64,000 nucleotides of DNA from Akkermansia muciniphila (GTDB lineage: Bacteria; Verrucomicrobiota; Verrucomicrobiia; Verrucomicrobiales; Akkermansiaceae). Positions 1-8,193 of the stretch are shown piece after piece. Below the pieces are notes generated by a model, which was not told the DNA's origin, made no database searches, and saw only the letters and a program-made list of their open reading frames with translations. A program made the position numbers and the translations under genes. Each line of letters starts with the position of its first letter. Position 1 is the first letter of the stretch. Location: contig NZ_PJKB01000001.1 of the NCBI RefSeq assembly GCF_002884975.1, positions 186,001 to 250,000 of the forward strand, written 5' to 3'.

Positions 1-2457
1 CACCGCCACATCCCCGGCCAGCATGTTCTGCGTGTAGAGAATGTCATTCTCCACCTGCTCGCTCACAAACGCCTGCAAGTAGGCCGCCATCTGCTCGCCG
101 TCCATTAGCGTGTAGGAGGGTTGATTGCTTTCCGGCTGCTGGCCTGCAGCAGTGGAATTCTCCCGCTGCGCTTTCGGACGGACCTTCTCCGCGCCGCGCG
201 GAGGATACACCCGGAACATGCCGTCCTGCTCCGCCGGTTCCACCCGCGGCACCATCCCCGCCGTCTCGGCTGCCCTCCACGCATCCAGTTCCCGCAGGGA
301 TTCGATGCGCTCCCCGGAAAGGCGTTCCCCCGTAGCCACGCTGGCCCGCTCCATGGCCCCCTGGGGATTCTCCATCCAGGAATCATGCAAATTGGAAAGA
401 GCCTTGTTCAAAAACCCTTCGGCGGTCTTTTCCTCCCTGGCTTCCAGGTATCCCTGTGCCGTTCCCCCCAGGGCCTCGTAATTCTTCAGGGAAAGCTTGA
501 ACTCCTTGGCGGCCCGGCTCAACTGGGAATAATTCAATCCGGACAGTCCAAAGCTGAACGCCAGGAGGGCAAGTCCCTGTTCTCCGGAAGTCGTCTGGGA
601 AAGCTCACTGGTGTATTGATCCAACGTCTGCTTGCCGCGCTCGTCGTCCAGCAGGGGATTGATGGCAGACCTCATTAAATAGCCAGCCGTGGGCTCCAAA
701 ATGCCTTCTTCCACCGTCCCGGCCACCCCTTGCAGCGCATACTGGGCCGCCGGACTGCCGGAAACCAGCGCCCTCACTCCGGACCCCTTCTCGGTTCGGA
801 GCAGCTTCCGGACTCCCTTGTAGAGGGGCGTCGCCTTGAACAACGCGTGAAACCCGATCATTTCCTCCGCCGTGTCCGCTGCCCCGAACCAGAAAGAACG
901 CTTCTCGATCTCGTCCACATCCAGCCCCAGCATGTACCCTTCCTCGCGCCGCCTTTGCATGGACGTATTCAGGCCAATGAGTGGACCGGCATAGGGGAGG
1001 AACCATGGCGCCGTGTCCCCTGTCATGCTGCCAAGGTGGTAGCCCACCTTGCTCAAGGCGGATGCTTCGCCGCTGGAAAAGTAATCATCTTCCCCTCCCT
1101 CAAGAGCGGTAGTCAGGGCGGAAAAAATCCTGCTGCGCTTCTGCTTCAACTCGCGGCGCTCCTGTTCCTGGGCTCCGGCCAGCTCAAAAGCTTCTGCATC
1201 GGACAGGCCCATCTGCCGGGCCTTGGCAAGGGCTACCCGGGAAGCCACCGCTTTCATGCGGCCGTCTTTCTTGGAACGCATATTTTGTAATGCTCTTTCC
1301 AGGGAGCGTTTCGTCTTCACCCCCGCCACCTTGCCGGTCATGGCAATGCCAGAAGCCATCTTAGCGTTCTGAATCTGCGGCCCCGCTATGGCTGCCACCA
1401 ATGGATTGGAATTCTCCATCACCTCCTGGTACGCCTCGTCCGCCCTCTTTTCCGCGCCGCCCATGCCCAGCCGGTCATTGGCCGTGCTCCTGGACCTGTT
1501 TCTCAACAGGGAGCAGAGCATCATCAATGAATCGTCATCATTTCCAATGATGCCGAACAAATCATCGGCAATATCGTCATTGTACAGCTTGGAATCCTGC
1601 TCAAACGATTCAATGAGGCGCACCCCGCGTCTGGCTTTCTCCATGCTCGCCACACTCACTCCGGCATTAAACAACGCCAGCCGTTCATCGGCGGAAAGGG
1701 AATCCTGTTCCCCGCTCACGTAGCGGCCCACCACTCCATTGAGGTCGTTGATTTTGTTTTCGCGCTCCACGCGCTGCCGGTCTTCCCTCTCCACGATTTC
1801 CTTACCCCGTTCCGCAAAATCCTTCCACACCTGTTCCGGAGAGACAATGCCCTTGCCCCACAAATCGTGAGTGTTCTTGTAAATCTGGAAGCCCGCATCA
1901 CTATCTCCATCCCCCAGGACTTCCGCCAGCCGCATGCCCAGCATGTAGGAACGATCTTCATCATTGGCAGCCAGAAGCCGGGAAACGGAATCTTCCCCCC
2001 AACGCTCGGCCATGCGCTTCAACGCATCCTGATCGTTTCTGCCTGCGCGCAGCAGGTTCATGACCATGTTCTGCCGGTCCCGCACCTGTTCACGTCTCCG
2101 TTCCTCCACTCCCTTCATCAGCATGGACCCCTGGCGGTGTACGGAATCCGTATCCCCCAACTGGGGGTTGAAGGGTTCGGAACCTTCTTCCTCCGCCGCT
2201 TCGGTGTCCAGGGAAGTCACGGTTTCAAGACCGGCGCTCTCTTCCAGCCCATTCAATCCGCCGCCGTCAAGCATCTGGACATCTTTCTTCCATTCGTCTG
2301 CCAGTTGCGGTGAGGGCACATCCGCTTGTTCCTGCACCGGTCCCATATCCGGCAGGTGAAATCCGGTGGCAGCCTCGCCCTCCGGCATGGAAGAGGAAGA
2401 GAGGTCCAGAGGCATGTCCGCAGCGGCGGCCCCGTCAAAAGAAAAATCGTCGTTCAT
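1..2457 (-). CDS. Large phage structural or ejection protein, C-terminus off the window
   Basis: This frame is open from an ATG at 2457 to the left window edge (819 codons read, no stop), so the protein is at least 819 residues and its end is not visible. It begins MNDDFSFDG and has an acidic, Ser/Gly-rich first 100 residues followed by long charged helical stretches. I recognise no enzymatic motif. It lies 29 bp downstream of a virion hydrolase gene in a co-oriented block with a tail-tubular-type protein, the place where T7-like phages keep their internal virion (DNA ejection) proteins. A gp16-like ejection role is inferred from length and order only. No clear Shine-Dalgarno site precedes the start. 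Confidence 0.75.
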   Translation of the reverse strand, partial: MNDDFSFDGAAAADMPLDLSSSSMPEGEAATGFHLPDMGPVQEQADVPSPQLADEWKKDVQMLDGGGLNGLEESAGLETVTSLDTEAAEEEGSEPFNPQLGDTDSVHRQGSMLMKGVEERRREQVRDRQNMVMNLLRAGRNDQDALKRMAERWGEDSVSRLLAANDEDRSYMLGMRLAEVLGDGDSDAGFQIYKNTHDLWGKGIVSPEQVWKDFAERGKEIVEREDRQRVERENKINDLNGVVGRYVSGEQDSLSADERLALFNAGVSVASMEKARRGVRLIESFEQDSKLYNDDIADDLFGIIGNDDDSLMMLCSLLRNRSRSTANDRLGMGGAEKRADEAYQEVMENSNPLVAAIAGPQIQNAKMASGIAMTGKVAGVKTKRSLERALQNMRSKKDGRMKAVASRVALAKARQMGLSDAEAFELAGAQEQERRELKQKRSRIFSALTTALEGGEDDYFSSGEASALSKVGYHLGSMTGDTAPWFLPYAGPLIGLNTSMQRRREEGYMLGLDVDEIEKRSFWFGAADTAEEMIGFHALFKATPLYKGVRKLLRTEKGSGVRALVSGSPAAQYALQGVAGTVEEGILEPTAGYLMRSAINPLLDDERGKQTLDQYTSELSQTTSGEQGLALLAFSFGLSGLNYSQLSRAAKEFKLSLKNYEALGGTAQGYLEAREEKTAEGFLNKALSNLHDSWMENPQGAMERASVATGERLSGERIESLRELDAWRAAETAGMVPRVEPAEQDGMFRVYPPRGAEKVRPKAQRENSTAAGQQPESNQPSYTLMDGEQMAAYLQAFVSEQVENDILYTQNMLAGDVAV

Positions 2458-2486
2458 GGTGAGAAATGTTTATAATATGTTAAATG

Positions 2487-4841
2487 TTAAAATGATTTGT
2501 AATACTTGCTCACGCCGCTGACCCAATGCTTGTTCAGGCCGCGCGGGTCATTCCCGGCTCCTGCCGGAGCGTACTTCCCGCCAATCGCGGCAATCGTCGT
2601 CAGCCCCTGGTCCAGATAGTGCTTCTTGAGCAGGCGGGCGGCATAATCAATGCTCTCTTCCACGGAGGAGAAAGTGCGGGGGCCTCCTCCATCCGGGCTG
2701 ATACCCATGGCGTTATTCTTGCGGAGGAAGGCGGAGCTCGTTCCCTTGCCGGTTTCGTGCATGGCAATAGCCATCAACAGCTTCGGGTCCACGCCATACT
2801 TCCTTCCCGCATCGTGGAAAGCCTGGCTGTACTGCCCCAGTCCTCCCAGCTTGGCGGCGGGCACCTTGGACTCTCCGGAACCCTGTTTCCAATCCTGGCT
2901 CCCCGGATACTCCCTCTTGAAAAACTCCTTCATTTCCGGACTGGCGGGGGAGACCGTCACATGCGTATCCATCTTGGAGGAAAACGTCATCCGCAGCTTG
3001 CTGGCGCCGGACAACGTAAGCTGGGGGGAACTCTCCCTGGTGTAGCCCACCACGGGTAGCGGCTTCCCGCGACGGGAAGACGGGGAAGAGGGCACCAGGG
3101 CGGCCAGGCCGGAAAGATCGTCGCCAAACTGTTTCCTCATGCTCTCCGGCAGGAGAATCCCGGCGGGCGCGTTCGTGTTCACGGTATCCACCGAAACCAT
3201 GGCGGGGAAAGTAACCGGCTTGCGCAACATCTCCTTCCGGCGCAGTGCCTGCTTCTCTCTTTCATTCAATAATTCAGGACCGGACAAGAACCGTTCGTCG
3301 TCCCCCATATTCCAGCGGGTGGACGCCTTCTCCTGCTCCGCGTCCATCACGTTTCCACGCTTGGGAACCACTAAATCACTCCGGCCTGTTACCTCTCTTA
3401 AAATCGTTTGGAACTGCTCTTCCTGGATGACGGAGGAAGGCTCCTTGTCGTTGTGAATGCTCTTGTACCCTTCGTACCACGCCTCAAACCTCTCGCGCAC
3501 GGCAAGCTCGGTTTTGGCTGCAAGATTCTTCTCAAGCTCCGCCACCTTCTTGCTCTTGTACTCCTGTAGCCAGTTATCCTTGCCTTTGGCGTTCATGCCT
3601 GCACCCTTGGCAGATTCAAGGTAAAGCTCATAGGCATTATCCGCATTAACACCAAGTGTACCGATAGCGTTATTATAATCCGCCTGGCGGTACAGGGGCA
3701 TCTCCTCCATCTCCTTGATGCGGTCGGCCACCTTCAATACGGGAAACTCGTTTTTCCGCTCGGCCCACTTGTCCATGCGGTTCAAGATGTCTTTTTGGAA
3801 CTCGCTGGACTTCCCGTAGAACTTACACAGGCGGATCACCTCTTCCTTCTTGCTCGCAAAATCGGCGCCTTCGTCTCCTGCCTTCACCTGGTCTGCAACC
3901 CGGTAAATGAAAGAATCAATCTGCGGAGCGCACGCACTGTAATCCCCGTCGCGCTGATGAACCGCATCAAACTCCAGTTGGTCTTTGTACACGGGCCCGG
4001 ACATCAAGGTATCCGTCACGGCCTGCTTATCATTCTTCGTTCTGGGGCGGGATGCCATCTGCTCGATTAACTCCGTCAGCCTGCTGTCATCCTGGCGCCG
4101 CAAAGACCGCATCAAATCATCCTGCTCGGCGGCAGAAAAATACCCGTCCAGCTCCCCGCGGTTGATTTTTTCAGCGGCAAGGTCTGGATTGGTTGCGGAT
4201 AGATTTTTAAAATCATGGAGATTTGCCTTCTTTTCCCCTCTAAACAACGCCAAATTTCCTTCGGCAGGTTCCATAGCTCCGGACTTCATGGCTTCCCGGA
4301 CCGTATCACCATACCAGCCCCAATTATTCGTTTCCTCCGCCAGCGCGAGATTGGCTTCCAGGGATTGCCGTTGCTTCTTCTTGCCGACTTCAAACCCGTT
4401 GTCCATCAGGTCGCTCAACATCTTTTCTCCCATCAATACAGCCTTCATCTGCATCTGCCGGGCACGGTCAGGATTCTGAATACCGCTGCCTATCCCTTTA
4501 AGCGTTTTCGAGTAGGAAGCCATAAAATCCTTCAGGGCCACCTGGCTTAGATTTCCTCTTTCATCGAAAAACGATTCCGGGTCCCCGTCGGGGAGTTGCA
4601 GCCGCCTCTTGGCTTCTCGGTCAACCTCGCCCTGCATCTGCATCAAGATGCGCTCCTGATCGAACTGCTTCGTGGAATCCTCCGTTTCCACGATCTCGCG
4701 AAACACACCGCCGATGTTCTGGCCCACCTGGGCCACACCCCGGCGCAGGGCATCCCCCGTCACGTCACGCGGAACCTGGGAGTTCACACTCACCGGGGGC
4801 TGCACCCCCGGCCCATTGATCAAGCTTTCATCTCTTTCCAT
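2487..4841 (-). CDS. Phage virion protein with C-terminal glucosaminidase-type peptidoglycan hydrolase domain
   Basis: About 784 residues. The first roughly 650 are charged and helix-rich, as expected for an ejection or tail protein. The last roughly 115 residues look like a glucosaminidase/lysozyme-like domain: an AxxxGxDPKLLMAIA segment, then HETGKG with the probable catalytic Glu, then a NNAMGIS motif typical of FlgJ/LytD-type enzymes, and a VEESIDYAARLL helix. It probably opens the cell wall during DNA injection. An ATG at 4841 is preferred over an upstream in-frame TTG at 4847; it overlaps the preceding gene by 14 bp, which implies translational coupling. In T7 the wall hydrolase sits in gp16; here it is in the second-largest protein of the cluster. 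Confidence 0.8.
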   Translation of the reverse strand: MERDESLINGPGVQPPVSVNSQVPRDVTGDALRRGVAQVGQNIGGVFREIVETEDSTKQFDQERILMQMQGEVDREAKRRLQLPDGDPESFFDERGNLSQVALKDFMASYSKTLKGIGSGIQNPDRARQMQMKAVLMGEKMLSDLMDNGFEVGKKKQRQSLEANLALAEETNNWGWYGDTVREAMKSGAMEPAEGNLALFRGEKKANLHDFKNLSATNPDLAAEKINRGELDGYFSAAEQDDLMRSLRRQDDSRLTELIEQMASRPRTKNDKQAVTDTLMSGPVYKDQLEFDAVHQRDGDYSACAPQIDSFIYRVADQVKAGDEGADFASKKEEVIRLCKFYGKSSEFQKDILNRMDKWAERKNEFPVLKVADRIKEMEEMPLYRQADYNNAIGTLGVNADNAYELYLESAKGAGMNAKGKDNWLQEYKSKKVAELEKNLAAKTELAVRERFEAWYEGYKSIHNDKEPSSVIQEEQFQTILREVTGRSDLVVPKRGNVMDAEQEKASTRWNMGDDERFLSGPELLNEREKQALRRKEMLRKPVTFPAMVSVDTVNTNAPAGILLPESMRKQFGDDLSGLAALVPSSPSSRRGKPLPVVGYTRESSPQLTLSGASKLRMTFSSKMDTHVTVSPASPEMKEFFKREYPGSQDWKQGSGESKVPAAKLGGLGQYSQAFHDAGRKYGVDPKLLMAIAMHETGKGTSSAFLRKNNAMGISPDGGGPRTFSSVEESIDYAARLLKKHYLDQGLTTIAAIGGKYAPAGAGNDPRGLNKHWVSGVSKYYKSF

Positions 4842-5547
4842 AACCAAGTGCTTTCAAAAAATTCTTTTCCCATCCCTGGGACGTGAAGGAAGACATGTAC
4901 GGGTTGAACGCATTCGCGGCGGAACTTCCCCAATCCATACCATTCAGGGTTCCCGTAATTGAATCTCTCCACACGCTCACGGGATTTTCCTTTCCACTCT
5001 GGACATCCGGGCGCTCATTCCATTCCTGGGCATCGTTATAAGCATTCAGCCCCCCGTCAATCGCTCCGGCCAAAGCACCGGCACCACTCAACCACATCCC
5101 CGTGCGCGTACCCTTGGCCATGCTGCGGTATTGGGCGGCCTCCGCTTCCGCGGTCCTCATGTACTCGTCTCCCTGACGGCGCAGGCCGATCGCCTGGTTC
5201 ACGGCGTTCAGGGAACCCGTGCTGGACTCATAGGCCATGTCGGAAATCCGCTTCTCGTAAAGGCTGTTCACCGCATCGGCAGTCGCCGCTCCCGTTCCCT
5301 CGCTGGTAAACCCACTGCCTGCCGCCTGGGCTCTGGCACTGCCCACCGCACGGCGCTGGTTGCCCCGCATCGTCATCATGTTGGCGCCTTCCACCAGTGC
5401 GTTGGCTCGTGCAGCCTGTTCCACTCCGGCGGCCTGGCTGTAGGCCCGGTTCTTGGCTGCCTGGCCGTGAGCCAGCGTCTGCTTTTTCCTGGCGTCATAT
5501 CCGCTGGCCGTCACGTTCGCGGAAAGTACAGAATTCATAAATCCCAT
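4828..5547 (-). CDS. Putative phage internal virion protein (gp14-like position)
   Basis: 239 residues, rich in Ala, Gln and Gly. An N-terminal helical region (QAAKNRAYSQAAGVEQAARANAL) is followed by a glycine-rich hydrophobic stretch (WLSGAGALAGAIDGG) near residue 155 that could insert in a membrane. The start at 5547 is supported by an AAAAGGAGA ribosome site 8 bp upstream, one of the few clear ones in this window; the longer in-frame extension to 5694 would overlap the upstream gene. It follows the tail-tubular-type gene by one base. Small Ala-rich proteins at this position in podoviruses are membrane-active ejection proteins. The family match is by position and composition, not by a motif. 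Confidence 0.7.
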   Translation of the reverse strand: MGFMNSVLSANVTASGYDARKKQTLAHGQAAKNRAYSQAAGVEQAARANALVEGANMMTMRGNQRRAVGSARAQAAGSGFTSEGTGAATADAVNSLYEKRISDMAYESSTGSLNAVNQAIGLRRQGDEYMRTAEAEAAQYRSMAKGTRTGMWLSGAGALAGAIDGGLNAYNDAQEWNERPDVQSGKENPVSVWRDSITGTLNGMDWGSSAANAFNPYMSSFTSQGWEKNFLKALGYGKR

Positions 5548-5548
5548 A

Positions 5549-6148
5549 TCAGCGTCTCCTTTTAAAAATGTTCTGCCTCGTGATGCGTGTGATGGGGTCG
5601 ATCGCCTTGCTGCCATCCTGCTGCCGGTCGGTGGCAATGGCGGACAGGAAAGCCATCTGGGCCCGTTCATCCAACGCCTGCTGGAGTCTGGCATTACTCG
5701 TCAGCGCCATGCACACCCGGCTGGCGAGCAAACAAACCACCGCGTCGCAAAACTCCGGCGCATGGTCCGGCAACGTCCCTCCCAGCGCCACAAGGTCGCT
5801 CTGGTAATTCACACGCAATGTCTCCGGGCACTCGTCTTCATCCACCAGAATGCCCTCCGCCTGCAAGCGGGGCAGGCGCACGTCCATCCCGTCCTCCGTC
5901 CTCATGCGGGTAATTTTCAGGCACCCGTCCGGATAAGGAAACAAGGCCACTCCCGGCGCCACCTGGGCGTCTCTCTTGCGCTTCAGCACCGTTTCACGCG
6001 CCGCAAACGTCCAGTTGAAGCGGGCGCACGCCATCCGCAGTACGGGATTGTACCATACGTCACACGGGTGCTGCGTTGGGGAGTCCTCTTTATACTCTTG
6101 CGTCCCAAGCAGTTGCAGGGCGAGAGTAAACACAGTATGCCTGTCCAT
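5549..6148 (-). CDS. Tail tubular protein A / tail adaptor-like phage protein
   Basis: 199 residues from the ATG at 6148; a TTG at 6178 would add ten residues. The layout resembles podoviral tail-tubular A (gp11-type) adaptors, which join the portal to the tail tube: a Cys-rich WYNPVLRMACARFNW helix early on, a middle beta region with YPDGCLKITRM, an LRVNYQSDL strand, then a C-terminal helical bundle with DAVVCLLASRVCMALTSN. The stop TGA is followed after one T by the next gene's ATG, so the two are coupled. A tail-tubular-B gene, normally the next one, is not visible here; it could lie beyond the left edge if the gene order has been permuted by integration. Confidence 0.65.
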   Translation of the reverse strand: MDRHTVFTLALQLLGTQEYKEDSPTQHPCDVWYNPVLRMACARFNWTFAARETVLKRKRDAQVAPGVALFPYPDGCLKITRMRTEDGMDVRLPRLQAEGILVDEDECPETLRVNYQSDLVALGGTLPDHAPEFCDAVVCLLASRVCMALTSNARLQQALDERAQMAFLSAIATDRQQDGSKAIDPITRITRQNIFKRRR

Positions 6149-6211
6149 GTCTACAGCATGGCAAGGCGGCAGAATCAAAGAAAGCGTGACGGTGTCACAC
6201 AGCCGGGAACC

Positions 6212-7345
6212 TTACAATTCCGGCAGGGATTCAGCGGCGGAACGCAGTTGTTCCGCGGAGGGACGGATGTACACGCTATGCACGGCGGATGAATCATGCC
6301 CCACCAGCTCCATAGCCAGCCCCTGGGAAACGCCGGAAGCCTGCAACAAGGTGGCGGCCGTCGCGCGGATGCTGTGGAAGGACTTGCTGTTCATTCTCCG
6401 ACGGCGACCACCAGAGGCACCATGCACCACGCCAATGCCGTGGGTGCGCAGCAGAAGGCCGAACTGGGCGGAAGCGCCATCCCCCAGGGCCAGCAGGGGA
6501 GCGTGAAGCAGTTCATCCGCCGGTTCCCCCGCTTCCTTCCAGCGAGCAAGCGCCCACTGGTAGAAGCCTTCCCTCATGGGCTGGTCCATCCAGCGCCCCG
6601 TCTTGCCCGTGTCAAAGCGCACGACGCGGCGCTCCCAGTCAAATTGACTCCAATTCAACCTCAAAATATCCCCCAGCCTCTGACCGAAGGTCTCAAACGA
6701 GCAGCGCACCGCAGAACTCCACAGGGGAGGGAAATGCTCAATCATGTAGCGTATCTCGTCCAGGGTGAACGCTTCTTTGTGCAGTTTCTCGCCCGCGCGG
6801 TCCGGGGGAATGGAAACGCCGGTGCACGGGTTGCGGTCAATCACTTCAGAATCCACGGCGTCTGTGAATGCCTGGGAAAGGGCGGCCAAATCCTTGGCCA
6901 CCGTCTTCTGGCGCACCTCTTCACGGCGGGCTGCCACGAAGCCCTTGATGTCCGCCTTGGTGATCAGGCGTAGCGGGGCATCAGCCCGACCGCCCAGATA
7001 AGCGTAGAAATGCTTGTAGGCCGTCCTGGCGTTCCGTGCCGTATCTTCCGATACCAGCGCCGCCTTGCGCCTCATGTAGTCGTCGCACCAGGCCCGCACG
7101 GAAACATTATTGTGCGCCTGATATTCTTCCGCCTCCGCACAGGCAATCTGCACGCCCCGCTGGTAAGCGAGCCGTTCCGCCAGCTTGGCTGTGATGCGGT
7201 CTCCCTCGAACTCGCCGCCATTCACAGGCACCTTGGTGGAGCGCCGCCGCATCTTGCCGTCCGGCCCTTGGAATGTTACCATCCAGTAAGGGGAAGATTT
7301 TTCCTTGTTGATGGACAGACGGCCGCTGTAGAAAGGCTTGCTCAT
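6212..7345 (-). CDS. int: Prophage tyrosine recombinase (integrase)
   Basis: 377 residues. An N-terminal arm-binding-like region (about 1-85) is followed by a SAM-like core-binding domain (about 90-185) and a C-terminal catalytic domain. Visible catalytic residues are Arg in GQRLGDILRL, Lys in TGKTG, HSIRA (His-x-x-Arg), His in GHDS and the nucleophile Tyr in VHSVYIR. It is complete and probably active. Its 5' end lies about 120 bp from the 3' end of tRNA-Gly, as expected for a prophage integrated at that tRNA, and it reads into the phage structural genes. The intervening DNA carries repeated motifs that may be integrase arm sites. Confidence 0.92.
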   Translation of the reverse strand: MSKPFYSGRLSINKEKSSPYWMVTFQGPDGKMRRRSTKVPVNGGEFEGDRITAKLAERLAYQRGVQIACAEAEEYQAHNNVSVRAWCDDYMRRKAALVSEDTARNARTAYKHFYAYLGGRADAPLRLITKADIKGFVAARREEVRQKTVAKDLAALSQAFTDAVDSEVIDRNPCTGVSIPPDRAGEKLHKEAFTLDEIRYMIEHFPPLWSSAVRCSFETFGQRLGDILRLNWSQFDWERRVVRFDTGKTGRWMDQPMREGFYQWALARWKEAGEPADELLHAPLLALGDGASAQFGLLLRTHGIGVVHGASGGRRRRMNSKSFHSIRATAATLLQASGVSQGLAMELVGHDSSAVHSVYIRPSAEQLRSAAESLPEL

Positions 7346-7348
7346 ACC

Positions 7349-7379
7349 TGTAATATTTCCTGTAAGGGTTTTGTAATAT
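7349..7379. repeat. TGTAA repeats upstream of integrase
   Basis: TGTAATAT occurs at 7349-7356 and again at 7372-7379, with a TGTAA core between them at 7361-7365. Regularly spaced short repeats next to int are usual for arm-type integrase or excisionase sites, or for an operator over the int promoter. The assignment is inferred from position. Confidence 0.45.
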
Positions 7380-7384
7380 GGTTT

Positions 7385-7402
7385 ACGTAAGTTTTCTTAC
7401 GT
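7385..7402. repeat. Perfect inverted repeat, part of a direct-repeat pair beside tRNA-Gly
   Basis: ACGTAAG-TTTT-CTTACGT is a perfect 7-bp inverted repeat. Its core GTAAGTTTTCTTAC (7387-7400) recurs as GTAGGTTTTCTTAC at 7441-7454, 54 bp away and 9 bp from the tRNA 3' end. The pair brackets the junction between prophage and tRNA and may be integrase/Xis binding sites or part of the att region. Confidence 0.5.
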
Positions 7403-7463
7403 GTACTTTATTCATAATCCCTAGCAATATCAAGGTTTGCGTAGGTTTTCTTACAGAAACTGT

Positions 7464-7538
7464 TGGAGCGGATGATGGGATTCGAACCCACGACATCAAC
7501 CTTGGCAAGGTTGCGCTCTACCCCTGAGCTACATCCGC
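7464..7538 (-). tRNA. tRNA-Gly (anticodon GCC), prophage attachment site
   Basis: On the minus strand the sequence starts GCGGATGTAGCTCAGG and ends CATCCGCTCCA. It folds as a cloverleaf with a 7-bp acceptor (GCGGATG/CATCCGC), D stem, anticodon stem AACCT/AGGTT enclosing TTGCCAA (anticodon GCC), and a GTGGG TTCGAAT CCCAT T arm. CCA is encoded. Phage genes begin just beyond the 3' end, so one att copy should lie in the 3' half of this tRNA, with the other beyond the left window edge. Confidence 0.96.
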
Positions 7539-7577
7539 TTTGAATGACCGGAGCCTTGCGGCGTCCGTGTGGCAAAA

Positions 7578-7605
7578 AATATATAGAGCTATCCGGATTT
7601 GGCAA
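7578..7605 (-). promoter_or_regulatory. Sigma-70-type promoter of tRNA-Gly
   Basis: On the minus strand TTGCCA (7600-7605) and TATATT (7578-7583) are separated by 16 bp, about 40 bp upstream of the tRNA 5' end. The match to the -35/-10 consensus is good. Confidence 0.6.
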
Positions 7606-7710
7606 GATTTTTTTAGAGAAAAATTCATGTTCACCGGAACAGGGCCACGCTGCCATACCTTTTAAAGAGGTCTGATGCTTTTGCGGAAGGTGTATGGAGG
7701 ACGGGAGGGG

Positions 7711-8000
7711 CAGCGGATGCTTCCATGCCGCTGCGTATTCCCACATCCTGGTGTGTTCCTCCCAGTCAAGGAGGTGGGCAATGTCGTCCGGCGCCAGGCC
7801 GTCCAGGTAGATTCTGAATTCCCTGCCTCATTGTGGAGCCGGATTCATTTTCCTTTCATGTGTTCATCGTCGGCGCTGGTGATTTTGGCGCGTTCCGTCC
7901 GGGTGGCCTTGTTTCCCTGCATGATGTGCCATTCAAACCATTTGGAGGCGGGTTTCAGGCAGGGGGGCGCCAGAACCTGGGAAGAACCTGGTAGAGCGGC
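7711..8000 (-). pseudogene. Decayed minus-strand gene between tRNA-Gly and proS
   Basis: Protein-like segments occur in different frames on the minus strand: KPASKWFEWHIMQGNKAT followed by RTERAKITSADDEHMKGK and a stop at 7845-7847, then RIYLDGLAPDDIAHLLDW with MWEYAAAW in another frame (about 7820-7715). Just upstream of the first piece (about 7970-8000) FWRPP is read in a third frame. The composition looks coding but the frame is broken at least twice, so this is probably the remnant of one gene. I do not recognise the family. A plus-strand ORF of 140 codons (7675-8097) is considered its shadow. Confidence 0.45.
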
Positions 8001-8114
8001 TGTCCCCTTTCCGCTTTATCCGCTGGCGCGGCAGGGGGAGCGCCAGGCAGGCATCCGAAATGAAGCGGTTTTTACGGAAAGAATGGGGAAATTATAAAGG
8101 GCTCCCTGTTTCCA

Positions 8115-8170
8115 TAAAAAACGGGGCTGTTCCGGAAAGGCGCGTTTGCCTTGCCCTGGAACAGTCCCGT
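8115..8170 (-). terminator. Intrinsic terminator of proS
   Basis: Arms 8121-8133 (ACGGGGCTGTTCC) and 8158-8170 pair over 13 bp with one G-U. Read on the minus strand the stem is followed by a run of T (8115-8120), 24 bp after the proS stop. Confidence 0.85.
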
Positions 8171-8193
8171 GAAGAAAGGGAGTCAATGGGAGA

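Noticed and set aside
121-678. Plus-strand ORF of 185 codons over the left-edge phage gene
   Set aside because: It is antisense to the minus-strand frame that is open from 2457 to the window edge and has phage-like protein composition; the plus frame has no recognisable features.
7385-7454. CRISPR-like repeats next to tRNA-Gly
   Set aside because: Only two short copies, unequal sequence and no array; better explained as integrase-associated sites.
7675-8097. Plus-strand ORF of 140 codons between tRNA-Gly and proS
   Set aside because: Coding-like text is on the minus strand in broken frames; this ORF is more likely its complement.
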